A model generated the notes under the pieces. The model was not told the origin of the DNA, ran no database searches, and saw only the letters and a list, made by a program, of their open reading frames with translations. Positions 16,772 through 27,366 of a stretch of 64,000 nt of DNA are shown piece after piece; position 1 is the stretch's first letter; each line of letters starts with the position of its first letter. This DNA comes from Pantoea eucrina (GTDB taxonomy: Bacteria > Pseudomonadota > Gammaproteobacteria > Enterobacterales > Enterobacteriaceae), in assembly GCF_002095385.1 (NCBI RefSeq), contig NZ_MIPP01000010.1, forward strand, positions 21,353-85,352, read 5' to 3'. Position numbers and translations under genes: made by a program.

Positions 16772-17896
16772 GTGATAAAGTCAGGACGCTATATAGGAGT
16801 GATGTCAGGCACCAGTCTGGATGGCGTGGACGTGGTGCTGGCGGCGATCGACCGTCACATGGTGGCGCAGCAGGCGAGCTACTGTCACCCGTTTCCGCCC
16901 GCACTGCGGCAGCGGGTACTGGCTATATGCCAGGGACAGCCGCTGACGCTGTCGCAGCTCGGGCAGCTGGACACCGAGCTGGGTAAGCTGTTTGCTGAAG
17001 CGGTGGTCACCCTGATGCGTCAGCAGGCGCTGGAAGCCGATGACATTGTGGCCATCGGCTGCCACGGTCAGACCGTCTGGCATGAACCCGGCAGCTTCGC
17101 CCCTAATACGCTGCAGATTGGCGATAATAACCAGATTGCCGCCGCCACCGGCGTGACCGTAGTCGGCGATTTTCGCCGGCGCGATATGGCGCTGGGCGGG
17201 CAGGGTGCGCCGCTGGTGCCTGCGTTTCATCAGGCGCTGCTCATGGACAGCAGTGAACGCCGCATGGTGCTGAATATTGGCGGCATCGCTAACCTGTCGC
17301 TGCTGATCCCGGGGCAGCCGGTGCGGGGCTTTGATACCGGACCCGGCAATATGCTGATTGATGCCTGGATCTGGCGTCATCAGGGGGTAAGCTACGATCA
17401 TAACGGGACCTGGGCCGCCAGCGGGCAGGTGGTACCCGCGCTGCTGGAGCAGATGCTGAACGATCCCTGGTTTGCGCTGCCGCCGCCGAAAAGCACCGGG
17501 CGTGAGTACTTTAATCCTGACTGGATAGAGCGTCAGCTACAGGCTTTTCCTGCGCTGGCACCGGAGGATGTGCAGGCTACGCTAAGCGAACTGACGGCGC
17601 TGACAATTGCACAGCAGATCCAGCTCAGTAACGGCTGTGACCGTCTGCTGGTGTGCGGCGGAGGTGGCCGCAATCCGCTGCTCATGGCGCGGCTCGCGGC
17701 GCATCTTCCCGGCACCGAGGTGACCACTACCGATGCCGCGGGCGTCAGCGGCGATGATATGGAAGCGCTGGCCTTTGCCTGGCTGGCGTTCCGGACCCTC
17801 TCTGGCCTGCCAGGCAATCTGCCTGCGGTCACCGGGGCGCGTGAAATGAGCGTGCTGGGTGCTATCTATCCGGCAAATAGCCGGCCGACACGATAA
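16772..17896 (+). CDS. anmK: Anhydro-N-acetylmuramic acid kinase AnmK
   Basis: Phosphorylates and opens 1,6-anhydro-MurNAc to MurNAc-6-phosphate during recycling of cell-wall fragments. It has 374 residues with ATPase-fold motifs [15 protein letters not shown] at the N-terminus, [12 protein letters not shown] in the middle, and [11 protein letters not shown] and [12 protein letters not shown] further on. The start is GTG at 16772 with a GAGGAG ribosome site. It begins a tight run anmK-mliC-pdxH (gaps of 9 and 19 bp), probably one operon. Confidence 0.96.
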   Translation: MIKSGRYIGVMSGTSLDGVDVVLAAIDRHMVAQQASYCHPFPPALRQRVLAICQGQPLTLSQLGQLDTELGKLFAEAVVTLMRQQALEADDIVAIGCHGQTVWHEPGSFAPNTLQIGDNNQIAAATGVTVVGDFRRRDMALGGQGAPLVPAFHQALLMDSSERRMVLNIGGIANLSLLIPGQPVRGFDTGPGNMLIDAWIWRHQGVSYDHNGTWAASGQVVPALLEQMLNDPWFALPPPKSTGREYFNPDWIERQLQAFPALAPEDVQATLSELTALTIAQQIQLSNGCDRLLVCGGGGRNPLLMARLAAHLPGTEVTTTDAAGVSGDDMEALAFAWLAFRTLSGLPGNLPAVTGAREMSVLGAIYPANSRPTR

Positions 17897-17905
17897 GGAG
17901 AAGTA

Positions 17906-18235
17906 ATGAAGAGATATATGCTGGCAGCGGGCTGCCTGGCACTGAGCGGCTGCGGTATGCTGCAGAAGCCGGCCCCGCAGCCCGAAACGCTGCACTACCA
18001 GTGCGGCACGCTGCCGCTGACGGTTACGCTGGATAACAGCAAAGAAGAGGTCAGCTTTATTCTTGATGGCAAGCCGCTGACGCTGAAACAGACCGTCTCC
18101 GCGTCGGGCGCGCGCTACAGTGACGACCACTACGTTTTCTGGTCGAAAGGCAACAGCGCTTTTGTTGAGCGCAATGACAGAATCATTATCAACGACTGCG
18201 AACTGCAGGACGCGGCGAACACCAACCGGTCTTAA
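17906..18235 (+). CDS. mliC: Membrane-bound lysozyme inhibitor MliC
   Basis: Outer-membrane lipoprotein that inhibits C-type lysozyme (E. coli YdhA/MliC). It has 109 residues with lipobox LSG-C (Cys16). The inhibitor fold has the YQCG start and the conserved region with SASGARYSD, whose Ser and Lys contact lysozyme in known family members. Two mature cysteines (YQCG and NDCEL) can form the usual disulfide. Confidence 0.94.
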   Translation: MKRYMLAAGCLALSGCGMLQKPAPQPETLHYQCGTLPLTVTLDNSKEEVSFILDGKPLTLKQTVSASGARYSDDHYVFWSKGNSAFVERNDRIIINDCELQDAANTNRS

Positions 18236-18254
18236 TACGATTAAGAGAGACGCT

Positions 18255-18911
18255 ATGAGCGACAGCGACAGCCTGCAACAGATTGCCCATCTGCGCCGGG
18301 AATATACCCGCGGCGGCTTGCGGCGCAAAGATTTGCCGGACGATCCTCTGGTCCTGTTTGAACAGTGGCTGCAGCAGGCGTGTGCCGCGCAGCTGCCCGA
18401 TCCCACCGCCATGACGGTGGCGACGGTAGACAGCAGCGGTCAGCCTTATCAGCGCATTGTGCTGCTCAAGCACTACGATGCTGCAGGCTTTGTCTTTTAT
18501 ACCAACCTTGGCAGCCGTAAAGCGCTGCAGCTGGCAGAAAACCCGCGCATCTCGCTGCATCTCCCGTGGCACTTTCTGGAGCGTCAGGTGATGGTGCTGG
18601 GCGAGGCGGAGAAGCTCTCGCCGCTGGAGGTCATAAAATATTTCCATAGCCGCCCCCGCGACAGCCAGATTGGTGCCTGGGTTTCTAAACAGTCGAGCCG
18701 TATCTCTGCGCGCAGCGTACTGGAGAGCAAGTTTCTGGAACTTACGCAGAAATTTCAGCAGGGCGACGTCCCGCTGCCCTCGTTCTGGGGCGGATACCGC
18801 GTGCGGTTTTCTGCCATTGAGTTCTGGCAGGGCGGCGAACACCGGCTGCACGATCGTTTTCTCTATCAGCGCAGTGAGAATGGCTGGACGATTGACCGGT
18901 TAGCACCGTAA
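18255..18911 (+). CDS. pdxH: Pyridoxamine 5'-phosphate oxidase PdxH
   Basis: FMN enzyme that oxidises pyridoxine or pyridoxamine 5'-phosphate to pyridoxal 5'-phosphate, the last step of vitamin B6 synthesis and salvage. It has 218 residues. Motifs [25 protein letters not shown] and HRLHDRF bind FMN and substrate. The ATG at 18255 has an AAGAGAGA ribosome site. It lies 19 bp after mliC and one gene away from the pyridoxal kinase pdxY. Confidence 0.97.
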   Translation: MSDSDSLQQIAHLRREYTRGGLRRKDLPDDPLVLFEQWLQQACAAQLPDPTAMTVATVDSSGQPYQRIVLLKHYDAAGFVFYTNLGSRKALQLAENPRISLHLPWHFLERQVMVLGEAEKLSPLEVIKYFHSRPRDSQIGAWVSKQSSRISARSVLESKFLELTQKFQQGDVPLPSFWGGYRVRFSAIEFWQGGEHRLHDRFLYQRSENGWTIDRLAP

Positions 18912-18931
18912 AACCCGCTTTTCCCCGTTTC

Positions 18932-18958
18932 AGCGCTGGCGCCGTGAGCGTCAGCGCT
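18932..18958 (+). terminator. Hairpin after pdxH
   Basis: An 11-bp stem with one G-U pair (AGCGCTGGCGC against GCGTCAGCGCT) has a five-base loop. Only a short T stretch follows directly, so this is a weak terminator or an mRNA 3'-end hairpin before the tyrS promoter. Confidence 0.5.
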
Positions 18959-19049
18959 TTATGCTATAGCCCTCTTTTTTTTCGTCTCCGCATCGTAGCG
19001 GAAAGCTGTGTACCAGCCCAGGTGCAGCCCGATCAATTTGGAGTCAGTG

Positions 19050-20323
19050 ATGACCAGCAGTAACCTGATACAACAATTGCAGGAACGTGGCCTTGTGGCC
19101 CAGGTAACGGATGAAGAAGCGTTAGCAGAGCGACTGGCGCAAGGGCCAATTGCCCTCTATTGCGGCTTTGACCCTACCGCTGACAGCTTGCATTTGGGCC
19201 ATCTGGTGCCGCTGCTCTGCCTGAAGCGTTTTCAGGATGCCGGCCACAAGCCGGTTGCGCTGGTGGGTGGAGCCACCGGTCTGATTGGCGATCCCAGCTT
19301 TAAAGCCGCGGAACGTAAACTCAATACCAGTGAAACCGTAGGCGAGTGGGTAGAGAAGATCCGCAACCAGGTTGCCCCGTTCCTTAGCTTTGACTGCGGC
19401 GATAACAGCGCTATCGCAGCTAACAACTACGACTGGTTTGGTGGCATGAACGTGCTGACTTTCCTGCGCGATATCGGCAAGCACTTCTCTGTTAATCAGA
19501 TGATCAACCGGGAAGCGGTTAAACAGCGTCTGAATCGTGAGGATCAGGGGATCTCCTACACGGAGTTCTCTTACAACCTGCTGCAGGGCTACGATTTTGC
19601 CGAGCTTTACAAGCGTTATGGCGTGGTGCTGCAGATTGGCGGCTCCGATCAGTGGGGAAATATCACCTCCGGTATCGACCTGACCCGTCGTCTGCATCAG
19701 CAGCAGGCCTTTGGCCTGACCGTGCCGCTTATTACAAAATCAGATGGCACCAAGTTCGGTAAAACAGAAGGCGGCGCGGTCTGGCTGGATGCGAAAAAAA
19801 CCAGTCCTTACAAGTTTTACCAGTTCTGGATCAACACCGCTGACGCAGATGTCTACCGCTTCCTGAAGTTCTTTACCTTTATGAGCCTGGATGAGATTAA
19901 CGCGCTCGAAGAAGAGGACAAAAACAGCGGCAAAGCGCCACGCGCCCAGTACGTGCTGGCCGAGCAGGTTACGCGCCTGGTGCACGGTGATGCAGGACTG
20001 GCTGCGGCCAGAAGGATCACCGAGAGCCTGTTCTCAGGCAGCCTGAGCGACATGACCGAAGCAGACTTTGAGCAGCTGGCACAGGACGCATGCCGGTTAT
20101 CACGCTCAGCGCGGAAGACGATCTGCAGCAGGCGCTGGTTGCCGCAGAGCTGGTGCCGTCGCGCGGCCAGGCCCGGACGATGATCGGCTCTAATGCGGTC
20201 TCTGTGAACGGAGAAAAACAGGCGGATGCCGAGTATCGTTTCAGCGACAGCGACAAGCTGTTTGGCCGCTTTACGCTGCTGCGTCGCGGCAAAAAACACT
20301 ACTGCCTGATAAACTGGCAGTAA
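19050..20323 (+). pseudogene. tyrS: Tyrosyl-tRNA synthetase, interrupted by a one-base deletion
   Basis: Class I synthetase that attaches tyrosine to tRNA-Tyr. The N-terminal catalytic part is intact, with HIGH-like HLGH in [11 protein letters not shown] and the KFGKT loop. The frame is normal to FEQLAQD and then shifts at about 20088, replacing the C-terminal S4 domain with unrelated residues and ending at 20183. The true S4 part ([20 protein letters not shown] to KHYCLINW) continues in another frame to 20323. One added G restores 424 residues, the E. coli length. As tyrS is normally essential, a sequencing error or a second synthetase elsewhere is likely. Confidence 0.92.
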
Positions 20324-20329
20324 GGTGTC

Positions 20330-20352
20330 AGGGCCGGTTTCCGGCCCTTTTT
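20330..20352 (+). terminator. Rho-independent terminator of tyrS
   Basis: A 7-bp GC stem (GGGCCGG/CCGGCCC) with loop TTT is followed by five T, 7 bp past the tyrS stop. Confidence 0.88.
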
Positions 20353-20377
20353 CATGGCAAGGCAGTACAGGGTTATA

Positions 20378-21238
20378 ATGAAAAATATTCTCGCAATTCA
20401 GTCTCACGTGGTGTTTGGCCACGCCGGTAATAGCGCGGCAGAGTTCCCGATGCGCCGCATGGGCGCAAACGTTTGGCCGCTCAATACTGTTCAGTTTTCT
20501 AATCACACGCAGTATGGTCACTGGACCGGTACGGTGATGCCGGCCAGCCATCTGACCGATATCGTCAAAGGTATCGCCGCCATCGATCGCCTTAAAACCT
20601 GTGATGCCGTACTCAGCGGTTACCTGGGTTCAGCCGAACAGGGCGAGCAGATTCTGGCGATTGTGCGTGAAGTCAAAGCCGCCAACCCGGACGCCTGGTT
20701 TTTCTGCGATCCGGTGATGGGGCATCCTGAGAAAGGCTGTATTGTGGCACCGGGCGTAGCGGAGTTTCACTGCAAACAGGCGCTGCCCGCCAGCGATCTG
20801 ATTGCACCTAACCTGCTTGAACTGGAGATGCTGAGCGGACAGACGGTGGCTGACGTTGAGCAGGCGGTGGATGCGGCGCGTCTGCTGATTGCGCAGGGAC
20901 CGAAAGTGGTGCTGGTTAAACATCTGGCCCGTGCCGGCCGGCGCAGCGACCGCTTTGAGATGCTGCTGGTTACCGCTGATGAGTGCTGGCATATCAGCCG
21001 TCCGCTGGTGGACTTTGGCGTGCGTCAGCCGGTAGGCGTAGGCGATCTGACCAGCGGTCTGCTGCTGGTGGATCTGCTGCACGGCAAATCGCTGCAGCAG
21101 GCGCTGGAGCATGTTACTGCAGCGGTATATGAAGTGATGCTGAAAACCCATGAAATGGGAGAGTATGAGCTGCAGCTGGTCGCGGCACAGGACGCTATCG
21201 CGCAGCCGCAGCAGCATTTCGCGGCAGAAAAACTCTGA
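20378..21238 (+). CDS. pdxY: Pyridoxal kinase PdxY
   Basis: PfkB-like salvage kinase that phosphorylates pyridoxal to pyridoxal 5'-phosphate. It has 286 residues. The ATG at 20378 gives [20 protein letters not shown] as in E. coli. The frame's upstream ATG at 20354 lies in the tyrS terminator and is rejected. Other motifs are [27 protein letters not shown] and the C-terminal [11 protein letters not shown] with the catalytic Asp. It is convergent with gstA. Confidence 0.96.
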   Translation: MKNILAIQSHVVFGHAGNSAAEFPMRRMGANVWPLNTVQFSNHTQYGHWTGTVMPASHLTDIVKGIAAIDRLKTCDAVLSGYLGSAEQGEQILAIVREVKAANPDAWFFCDPVMGHPEKGCIVAPGVAEFHCKQALPASDLIAPNLLELEMLSGQTVADVEQAVDAARLLIAQGPKVVLVKHLARAGRRSDRFEMLLVTADECWHISRPLVDFGVRQPVGVGDLTSGLLLVDLLHGKSLQQALEHVTAAVYEVMLKTHEMGEYELQLVAAQDAIAQPQQHFAAEKL

Positions 21239-21246
21239 CTGCACGG

Positions 21247-21270
21247 CAGGCCGGTTTCAGCGCCGGCCTG
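21247..21270. terminator. Hairpin between convergent pdxY and gstA
   Basis: An 8-bp stem (CAGGCCGG/CCGGCCTG) encloses an eight-base loop. No clear T-run follows on either strand, so termination strength is uncertain. Confidence 0.5.
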
Positions 21271-21279
21271 TCGCACTGT

Positions 21280-21884
21280 TTACGCCAGCCCCTCTGCCTG
21301 CAGCGCCGCCTGAACCGCCGGACGCTCACCCACGCGGGCAAACCACGCGTCCAGCGCCGGCATCTCATCCAGCTGCAGCTTCACCGCTTTCGCCCAGCGC
21401 GTCACCACATACAGATAGATATCGGCGACGGTATAGCGCGTGCCCAGCAGCCACTGCTTGTCTTCCAGCGCCGCATTGACCAGCTGAAACTTCTTCTCCA
21501 GCTGGGCACGCAGCTGCGGTTTGTACGCGTCTGGCGTATCGGGGCGGAACAGCGGCGAAAACCCTTTATGCAGCTCGCTGCTGATAAAGCTCAGCCACTC
21601 CAGCGTATGGTAGCGCGTCAGGCTGCCGGTCGGAGCCAGCAGATGGTAATCAGGTTTGAGATCCGCCAGATACTGCACAATCGCCACGCCTTCAGTCAGT
21701 ATCGTCCCGTCATCAAACTGCAGCGCCGGAACCTGACCTTTAGGGTTAATCTGCCAGTAATCCTCACCCTGTTCCGTCAGTTTCTTCTGCAGATCAACAT
21801 TAACCTGCGTAAAGTCGAGGCCGCATTCGCGGGCGACGATATGGGGGGAGAGGGAACAGCGCCGGGCTTGCAATAGAGTTTCAT
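21280..21884 (-). pseudogene. gstA: Glutathione S-transferase GstA, interrupted by a one-base deletion
   Basis: Beta-class bacterial glutathione transferase. The expected start is the ATG at 21884 with a GGAG ribosome site. It reads MKLYCKPGA, then loses frame at about 21860, where one base is missing in GGCGCCTGT. The rest, [16 protein letters not shown] to the end AALQAEGLA, is open in another frame with the conserved NPKGQVPAL and [12 protein letters not shown]. With one base added the protein is 201 residues, the E. coli length. The uninterrupted frame to 21933 carries a false N-terminus. Confidence 0.9.
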
Positions 21885-21998
21885 TGTTGCATCTCCTCAA
21901 CAAATGATATGAGTGACGTGACAAACATGGCACGCCGGATAGCGGACTCTGAGTAAACTACAAGGGAAAAAGAGAGATGGGAAGGGACTTATCAGCTG

Positions 21999-22045
21999 AA
22001 AAACGGCTCCGGTGCGCAGTAACAGGCGTGCGCAGCGCGGAGCCG
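21999..22045 (-). terminator. Terminator of dtpA
   Basis: On the minus strand the stem CGGCTCCG/CGGAGCCG encloses a loop with an inner GCGC pair and is followed by five U, close to the dtpA stop. Confidence 0.7.
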
Positions 22046-22052
22046 GATGCGG

Positions 22053-23558
22053 TTATTCGCTGGCGCCGGCGCGCTTCAGCGCACCCTCAGCGGTATCCTG
22101 CGTCATGCGGTTGAGCAGCGGGGCGGTAACCAGCATCAGCAGGGCAATCACACCGGTGGCAATACCAATCTGCTGGAATACCTGGCTGTAGACCGCCAGG
22201 GAAGTGTGCGGATCGGTGACATCCTGCGGCACCGCCATCAGGTTGGCCACCTTACCGGCGATCATCGCTGCGCCTGCGGTAGTCAGGAACCATGAGCCCA
22301 TGATAAAGCCCATCAGACGCTGTGGCACCAGCTGCGCGACCATGGCCAGACCCAGGCCGGAGATCATCAGCTCACCGATACTCTGCAGGGCATAGCTCAG
22401 GATCAGCCAGTTAACGGAGACAATACCTGCCTGATTTGCAAAGCCGGCGCCGAGCGGCAGCACCAGAAACGCGCCGGAGCAGAGCACCATGCCAATGGCA
22501 AATTTGTGCGGCATCGGCAGCTTATCGCCCAGCTTGTTATAGACTGCGGCCAGCAGCGGGCTGGCGACCATGATCCAGAACGGATTCAGCGCCTGGAACT
22601 GCTCCGGCTCAAACGCGATGCCGAAAATGGCGTGTTCAACGTTGCGGATCGCAAAGAAGTTGAGCGAAGTCGGCATCTGCATATAGAGCACAAAGAAGAC
22701 AATCGCTTCCACCATCAGCAGAAACGCCACAATCATTTTACGGCGCGCGGCACCCTGCAGCGTGAACGCTTCTTTGGCAAAGATCAGAACAATGCCCAGT
22801 GCGACAACGCCGAGCGTTATGCGCGCAATGCTTTGATGATGCAGCAGCCAGGTGGCGAGTGCGATCAGCACCGCAACGCCCACGATGGTCAGCAGCAGTT
22901 TACCCACCTGCAGCGGAGCAAAATCGGGCTTTGACCCATACTCTTTCACCAGCCGCTTGAAGAACAGGAAGTTAAGCAGCGTGATCACCAGCCCCACGAC
23001 GGAGAGAGAGAAAGCGGCACCCCAACCATATTTTGCTGCCAGCCACGGCGTCAGCATCATTGAGAACAGCGAGCCAATGTTGATCGACATATAGAACATG
23101 GTAAATGCGCCGTCGATGCGCGGATCGTCTTTGGCGTAGCAGGTGGAGAGCAGCGAAGAGGGGTTCGCTTTGAACAGGCCGCTGCCCACAGCAATGGTCG
23201 CCATGCCGACATAAACCAGCGTGGTGTCATGCCCGGAAAATGCGATCAGCGCATAGCCGAGTGCCAGCACCATGACGCCCAGCACAATGACGCGCTTGGT
23301 GCCGAGTACTTTGTCACCCAGCCAGCCGCCGATAGCCACCAGACCGTAAACCAGGGCGCTAAAGGAGGTAAACAGCGTAATGGAGTCCGCTTCAGACATC
23401 CCCAGCTGTTTGACCAGATAGACGGCCATAATGGCCTGTAAGCCGTAGTAGCCGAAACGCTCCCACAGCTCGATAGAGAAGATCAGATAAAATGCTTTAG
23501 GTTGCCGGAAGGCGTTGAGGCTTACTGCCTCGTCAGTGTGTTTGTTTGCAGTTGACAC
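22053..23558 (-). CDS. dtpA: Dipeptide/tripeptide permease DtpA
   Basis: Proton-driven peptide importer of the POT/PTR family in the inner membrane, 501 residues with about 14 helices. The family motif E-x-x-E-R is visible as [12 protein letters not shown] near residue 30. [15 protein letters not shown] is a second signature. E. coli DtpA is 500 residues and lies beside gstA in the same order. A short inverted repeat, CCTGTT/AACAGG, lies at 23581-23596 in the upstream region, with unknown role. Confidence 0.95.
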   Translation of the reverse strand: MSTANKHTDEAVSLNAFRQPKAFYLIFSIELWERFGYYGLQAIMAVYLVKQLGMSEADSITLFTSFSALVYGLVAIGGWLGDKVLGTKRVIVLGVMVLALGYALIAFSGHDTTLVYVGMATIAVGSGLFKANPSSLLSTCYAKDDPRIDGAFTMFYMSINIGSLFSMMLTPWLAAKYGWGAAFSLSVVGLVITLLNFLFFKRLVKEYGSKPDFAPLQVGKLLLTIVGVAVLIALATWLLHHQSIARITLGVVALGIVLIFAKEAFTLQGAARRKMIVAFLLMVEAIVFFVLYMQMPTSLNFFAIRNVEHAIFGIAFEPEQFQALNPFWIMVASPLLAAVYNKLGDKLPMPHKFAIGMVLCSGAFLVLPLGAGFANQAGIVSVNWLILSYALQSIGELMISGLGLAMVAQLVPQRLMGFIMGSWFLTTAGAAMIAGKVANLMAVPQDVTDPHTSLAVYSQVFQQIGIATGVIALLMLVTAPLLNRMTQDTAEGALKRAGASE

Positions 23559-24291
23559 GTATACCTCAGTTTATATATCGCCTGTTTTGTAACAGGAATT
23601 AAGTCTGCGTCGGTCTGGGTCATCCCGCGCAACATTGTTATTAGAAAGGAAAAACGGCGCCTAATTTGGCTGAATCGGGGCCACAGGGCAAGCATTTTTT
23701 ACACGCTGGCGTAGCGAATGCCGGCAGGGCAATCTCTGCGGCTAAGCGCAATGATTTAGTGTTTAATAGGGTGTAAAACGATTGTAACAGAATAAACACG
23801 CAGCGCATAAGTTTGGTAAACCCCTTTACTGAAACAAACCGCCTGAGAGGCATAAAGCGGAATAACAGACTGTTGCTGAATATTTATACGATATATGCTG
23901 CTGTTTTCGCGTGAATTATGAGCATAATAGGTTGATTATTGAGCTAAAAGAGCAGGGCGGGGTTTCCGGAAAGCTAATTAGTTGATCCAGCGCACAAATT
24001 CTCCAATTAATTAGCCGCATGAAAAAAGAAATGGCGCGCTGTTCGTGCAGCAAATCTCTTTTTATTGTGGGAACGAACGAAAACGCTGATGCCAGCCAGC
24101 GCTGAACGCTGTTCACGGCTTAACTGAAACATCAACTCATCCTTTCAGACGAATAAACAGCCGTGGGCAGACGCGGTTTATCATAAATTTCATATACTCA
24201 TGTCAGTACAATTCCGGGGGCCGGCGTGAAACCGGCCAGATGTTCAGCGTACTGGCGGTGCAGTGCCGTCAGTAAACCATGAGGGAAGATG
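23559..24291. other. AT-rich intergenic region between dtpA and the MscS-like gene
   Basis: This is 733 bp without a credible gene. Two short frames on the minus strand (23641-23853 and 23916-24116) have no recognisable protein features. It should contain the divergent promoters of dtpA and the channel gene. Small dyads occur at 23581-23596 and 24219-24237 (GGCCGG/CCGGCC). Confidence 0.5.
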
Positions 24292-25356
24292 ATGCCGTTG
24301 ATACTGGGTGAGTTATCTGGTGCTCCGCAATGGGTGCCTGCTGTATTACTCGTCACACTGTCGCTCGCAATGGGCTTTCTGGCGCGATATATCCTTCTCA
24401 GCCTGATTCGTTACTGGCAGGGACGGGATAAAAAACTGTTTAAATCTCTCGAAAAACATCTGCGCGGCTCGATGTTTCTTATTTTACCGCTGTTATTCAT
24501 CAGCGCCGGCGTAGATTATGTGAATATTCAGCCGGAGTCGCTGGGCTTTATTAATGCCGCTCTGCACATCTTTATTATATTATCCTTCTGCTCGCTGATG
24601 ATCAGGATGATCAATGTCGCGCAGGACATGCTCTTTATCCGTTATGACATTAATATCTCAAATAACCTGCGCGCCCGAAAAATCCGCACGCAGATCATGT
24701 ATGTAAAAAAAGTTGTGATTGTTGTGCTGGTAACGCTCTGTTTGTCGTTGATTTTGCTTAGCTTTCCGGGTGTGCGTAAGTTTGGCACGACGATTCTCGC
24801 CGGGGCAGGCGTTGCCGGTATTATTATTGGCTTTGCATTACAGAAATCGCTGGTCAATCTGTTTGCCGGTATTCAGATTGCATTTACGCAGCCGATAAAA
24901 ATTGATGATGCGGTGGTGGTAGAAAAAGAGTGGGGCTGGATTGAAGAAATTAATCTGACCTATGTTGTGGTGCGTCTCTGGGATCTGCGCCGGCTGGTAT
25001 TGCCGATAACCTACTTTACAGAAAATCCGTTCCAGAACTGGACGCGTAATAACGCACAGATTTTAGGTTCCGTCTTTCTTTATCTTGATTACTCTATGCC
25101 GCTGGAACCGCTGCGCGAGCATTTTGAGAAGGTGCTCAATGAAACCCGGCTCTGGGATCGGGAAACGCAGGTGCTGCAGGTAACGGAAACAACCGAAAAA
25201 ACCATGACGATCAGGCTGCTGATGACGGCACATAACTCGCCTACCGCGTTTGACTTACGCTGCTACGTGCGGGAAAAGATGATTGAGTTTATTCAGCAGC
25301 ACTATCCGCAGTGTTTGCCGCATGTGCGGGCTACGCTGAGCCATCCGGAAGCGTAA
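24292..25356 (+). CDS. MscS-family mechanosensitive ion channel
   Basis: Inner-membrane channel protein of 354 residues with several hydrophobic helices in the N-terminal half (about 14-35, 58-75, 90-108 and 140-160). The MscS pore helix and beta domain follow: TTILAGAGVAGIIIGFALQK, FAGIQIAFTQPIKIDDAVVV, and later TYFTENPFQNWTR. Such channels release solutes after osmotic down-shock. It is not close enough to any one E. coli paralogue for me to name it. Two adjacent ATGs exist. I chose 24292 because GAGGGA then has normal spacing. No gene lies here in E. coli between dtpA and nth. Confidence 0.85.
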   Translation: MPLILGELSGAPQWVPAVLLVTLSLAMGFLARYILLSLIRYWQGRDKKLFKSLEKHLRGSMFLILPLLFISAGVDYVNIQPESLGFINAALHIFIILSFCSLMIRMINVAQDMLFIRYDINISNNLRARKIRTQIMYVKKVVIVVLVTLCLSLILLSFPGVRKFGTTILAGAGVAGIIIGFALQKSLVNLFAGIQIAFTQPIKIDDAVVVEKEWGWIEEINLTYVVVRLWDLRRLVLPITYFTENPFQNWTRNNAQILGSVFLYLDYSMPLEPLREHFEKVLNETRLWDRETQVLQVTETTEKTMTIRLLMTAHNSPTAFDLRCYVREKMIEFIQQHYPQCLPHVRATLSHPEA

Positions 25357-25370
25357 CCAGACAGGAGAAT

Positions 25371-25394
25371 GCGGTGCCGCTGACCCCGGCACCG
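25371..25394. terminator. Hairpin between the MscS-like gene and nth
   Basis: A perfect 9-bp stem (GCGGTGCCG/CGGCACCGC) with a six-base loop lies between the two convergent stops. No T-run follows. Confidence 0.5.
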
Positions 25395-25397
25395 CGC

Positions 25398-26033
25398 TCA
25401 GATCTCCGTCTTATCACGGTATTCGCACAGGTCTTCGATCAGGCAGGCGCCGCAGCGCGGCTTGCGTGCTATGCAGGTATAACGCCCGTGCAGAATCAGC
25501 CAGTGATGGCAGTCGACCTTAAACGCGGCAGGCACCACTTTAAGCAGTTTATCTTCAACCTCTTCCACATTTTTACCCGGCGCAAAACGCGTGCGGTTAC
25601 TGACGCGAAAGATATGCGTGTCGACGGCGATGGTGGGCCAGCCAAAGGCGGTGTTCAGCACCACGTTAGCGGTTTTACGCCCGACACCCGGCAGCGCCTC
25701 AAGTGCGGCCCGATCTTCCGGCACCGCGCCGCCATGCTGTTCCAGCAATATGCGGCAGGTTTTAATCACGTTTTCCGCTTTGCTGTTAAACAGCCCGATT
25801 GTCTTGATGTACTCTTTGACGCCGTCGACGCCAAGCGCCAGCATGGCCGCCGGGGTGTTCGCGACCGGATAGAGCCGGGCCGTGGCTTTGTTCACGCTGA
25901 CATCGGTCGCCTGAGCCGAAAGCAGTACCGCAATCAGCAGTTCAAATGGCGAGCTGAACTGCAGCTCAGTGGTCGGATGCGGGTTGTTATCGCGCAGACG
26001 GGTCAGGATCTGCAGGCGCTTCTCTTTATTCAC
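25398..26033 (-). CDS. nth: Endonuclease III
   Basis: DNA glycosylase and AP lyase that removes oxidised pyrimidines in base-excision repair. It has 211 residues with the helix-hairpin-helix [12 protein letters not shown] (catalytic K120), the catalytic D138 in [11 protein letters not shown], and the four-Cys [4Fe-4S] loop C-x6-C-x2-C-x5-C near the C-terminus. It is the last gene of the rsx operon, overlapping rsxE by four bases, as in E. coli. Confidence 0.98.
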   Translation of the reverse strand: MNKEKRLQILTRLRDNNPHPTTELQFSSPFELLIAVLLSAQATDVSVNKATARLYPVANTPAAMLALGVDGVKEYIKTIGLFNSKAENVIKTCRILLEQHGGAVPEDRAALEALPGVGRKTANVVLNTAFGWPTIAVDTHIFRVSNRTRFAPGKNVEEVEDKLLKVVPAAFKVDCHHWLILHGRYTCIARKPRCGACLIEDLCEYRDKTEI

Positions 26034-26737
26034 ACCGCTTTCCCGATTTCGCCTGGCGCAGCCACTGTTTTAGCTTCCGCTTCAGCGCGCAGCGCGGCGC
26101 GCTGTTTCATTTTCTGATCGATAAGATACTTTCCTGCCAGCAGCATACCCAGACCGATGAAGGCGCCGGGTGGCAGCATAGCCAGCAGCATCGGTGAATC
26201 AAAGTGCACGACTTCGATGCGCAGTGAGGTTGCCCACGGGCCGAGCAGCTGATCGGCACCGTTGAACAGCGTACCGCTGCCAATCAGTTCGCGAATGGAT
26301 CCCAGCGTGACCATGGCGCAGGTCGCTCCCATACCGATAGCGAACCCATCCAGCGCGGATAGCGGGATACTGCTTTTTGACGCTACCGCTTCAGCACGGC
26401 CCACGACAATACAGTTAGTGACGATTAGCGGAATAAAGATCCCCAGCGACTGATAAAGACCGTAGGCGTAAGCGTTGATCAGCATCTGAACGCAGCTGAC
26501 AACCGAGGCGATAATCATCACATAAATCGGGATACGGATATCTGCCGGTACCCAGCGGCGTGAGGCGGAGATTGCACTGTTGGTAATGGTCAGCACCAGC
26601 GTCGTGGCCAGCCCCAGCCCCAGCGCATTGGTTGCGGTGGAGGTCACCGCCAGCAGCGGACAGAGTCCCAGCAGCTGTACCAGCGCAGAGTTATTTTTCC
26701 ATAAACCGCCAATCAGCAGATTTTTCGCTTCACTCAT
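26030..26737 (-). CDS. rsxE: Electron transport complex subunit RsxE
   Basis: Inner-membrane subunit of the Rsx (Rnf-like) complex, which uses NADH to drive electrons that keep the SoxR Fe-S cluster reduced. It has 235 residues with about six helices and the conserved [19 protein letters not shown]. The ATG at 26737 overlaps the rsxG stop and matches the E. coli start MSEAKNL. It is homologous to RsxA in the same operon. Confidence 0.96.
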   Translation of the reverse strand: MSEAKNLLIGGLWKNNSALVQLLGLCPLLAVTSTATNALGLGLATTLVLTITNSAISASRRWVPADIRIPIYVMIIASVVSCVQMLINAYAYGLYQSLGIFIPLIVTNCIVVGRAEAVASKSSIPLSALDGFAIGMGATCAMVTLGSIRELIGSGTLFNGADQLLGPWATSLRIEVVHFDSPMLLAMLPPGAFIGLGMLLAGKYLIDQKMKQRAALRAEAEAKTVAAPGEIGKAV

Positions 26738-27363
26738 GGTGTTTCTCCACATTCCGGCAGCGAACGCAACGTCGCTGGCAGCGTTTCAATATAGAGCGCC
26801 GTGCGTTTAGTGGCGTTAACCACCGCGCGCGGCGTAATGGTCGCACCGGTAAACTGATCGAAATCGCCGCCATCTTTCTTCACGGCAAAATGCGGGTCAT
26901 CGGCCCCTTTAATCTGTTTTCCATTAAAGCTGTTGATCCAGTCAGAGATGCGCAGCTCAATTTTATCACCCAGCCCGGGCGTTTCATGGTGTTCAATGAC
27001 GCGCACGCCCAGCACGGTACCGCTGAAGTCAGCGCCTACCAGGAGCTGAATGGCGCCGGAGTAGCCATCGGGGGCGGTACTTTCCAGCGCTGCGGCCACC
27101 GGCTTGTCGCCTTTACGGGCAATATAGAGGTGATGCGGCTGCTCATTACCCAGCGCCGCATTGTGCACCAGATAACACTCCTGCTGAATAGCATTATCGT
27201 ACAGCGCGGTCGGTACCACCTGATCCAGCAGGTTTTTCTGCTGCAGCGCAGTCTGATGCTCAACGGTGGGTTTGGTCACATAGTTCACCACGGCGGTTAC
27301 GCCGGTCGTCACCACTGCAAACATCCCCAGCGTTACCGCGTTTTTGCGAATAGCGTCGATCAT
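26734..27363 (-). CDS. rsxG: Electron transport complex subunit RsxG
   Basis: Flavoprotein subunit with one N-terminal helix (about residues 8-28) and a periplasmic FMN-binding domain. FMN is bound covalently through the Thr of the motif S/TGAT-I-T; here [15 protein letters not shown] is visible near residue 172. The protein has 209 residues. It overlaps rsxE by four bases and follows rsxD by 3 bp. Confidence 0.96.
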   Translation of the reverse strand: MIDAIRKNAVTLGMFAVVTTGVTAVVNYVTKPTVEHQTALQQKNLLDQVVPTALYDNAIQQECYLVHNAALGNEQPHHLYIARKGDKPVAAALESTAPDGYSGAIQLLVGADFSGTVLGVRVIEHHETPGLGDKIELRISDWINSFNGKQIKGADDPHFAVKKDGGDFDQFTGATITPRAVVNATKRTALYIETLPATLRSLPECGETP

Positions 27364-27366
27364 ACC

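Noticed and set aside
20463..20478. PurR-box-like sequence GCGCAAACGTTTGG inside pdxY
   Set aside because: It encodes the conserved residues GANVWPL of PdxY, so protein conservation explains the match; it is far from any promoter.
23641..24116. Two short minus-strand frames between dtpA and the channel gene
   Set aside because: They are AT-rich, lack ribosome sites and show no protein features.
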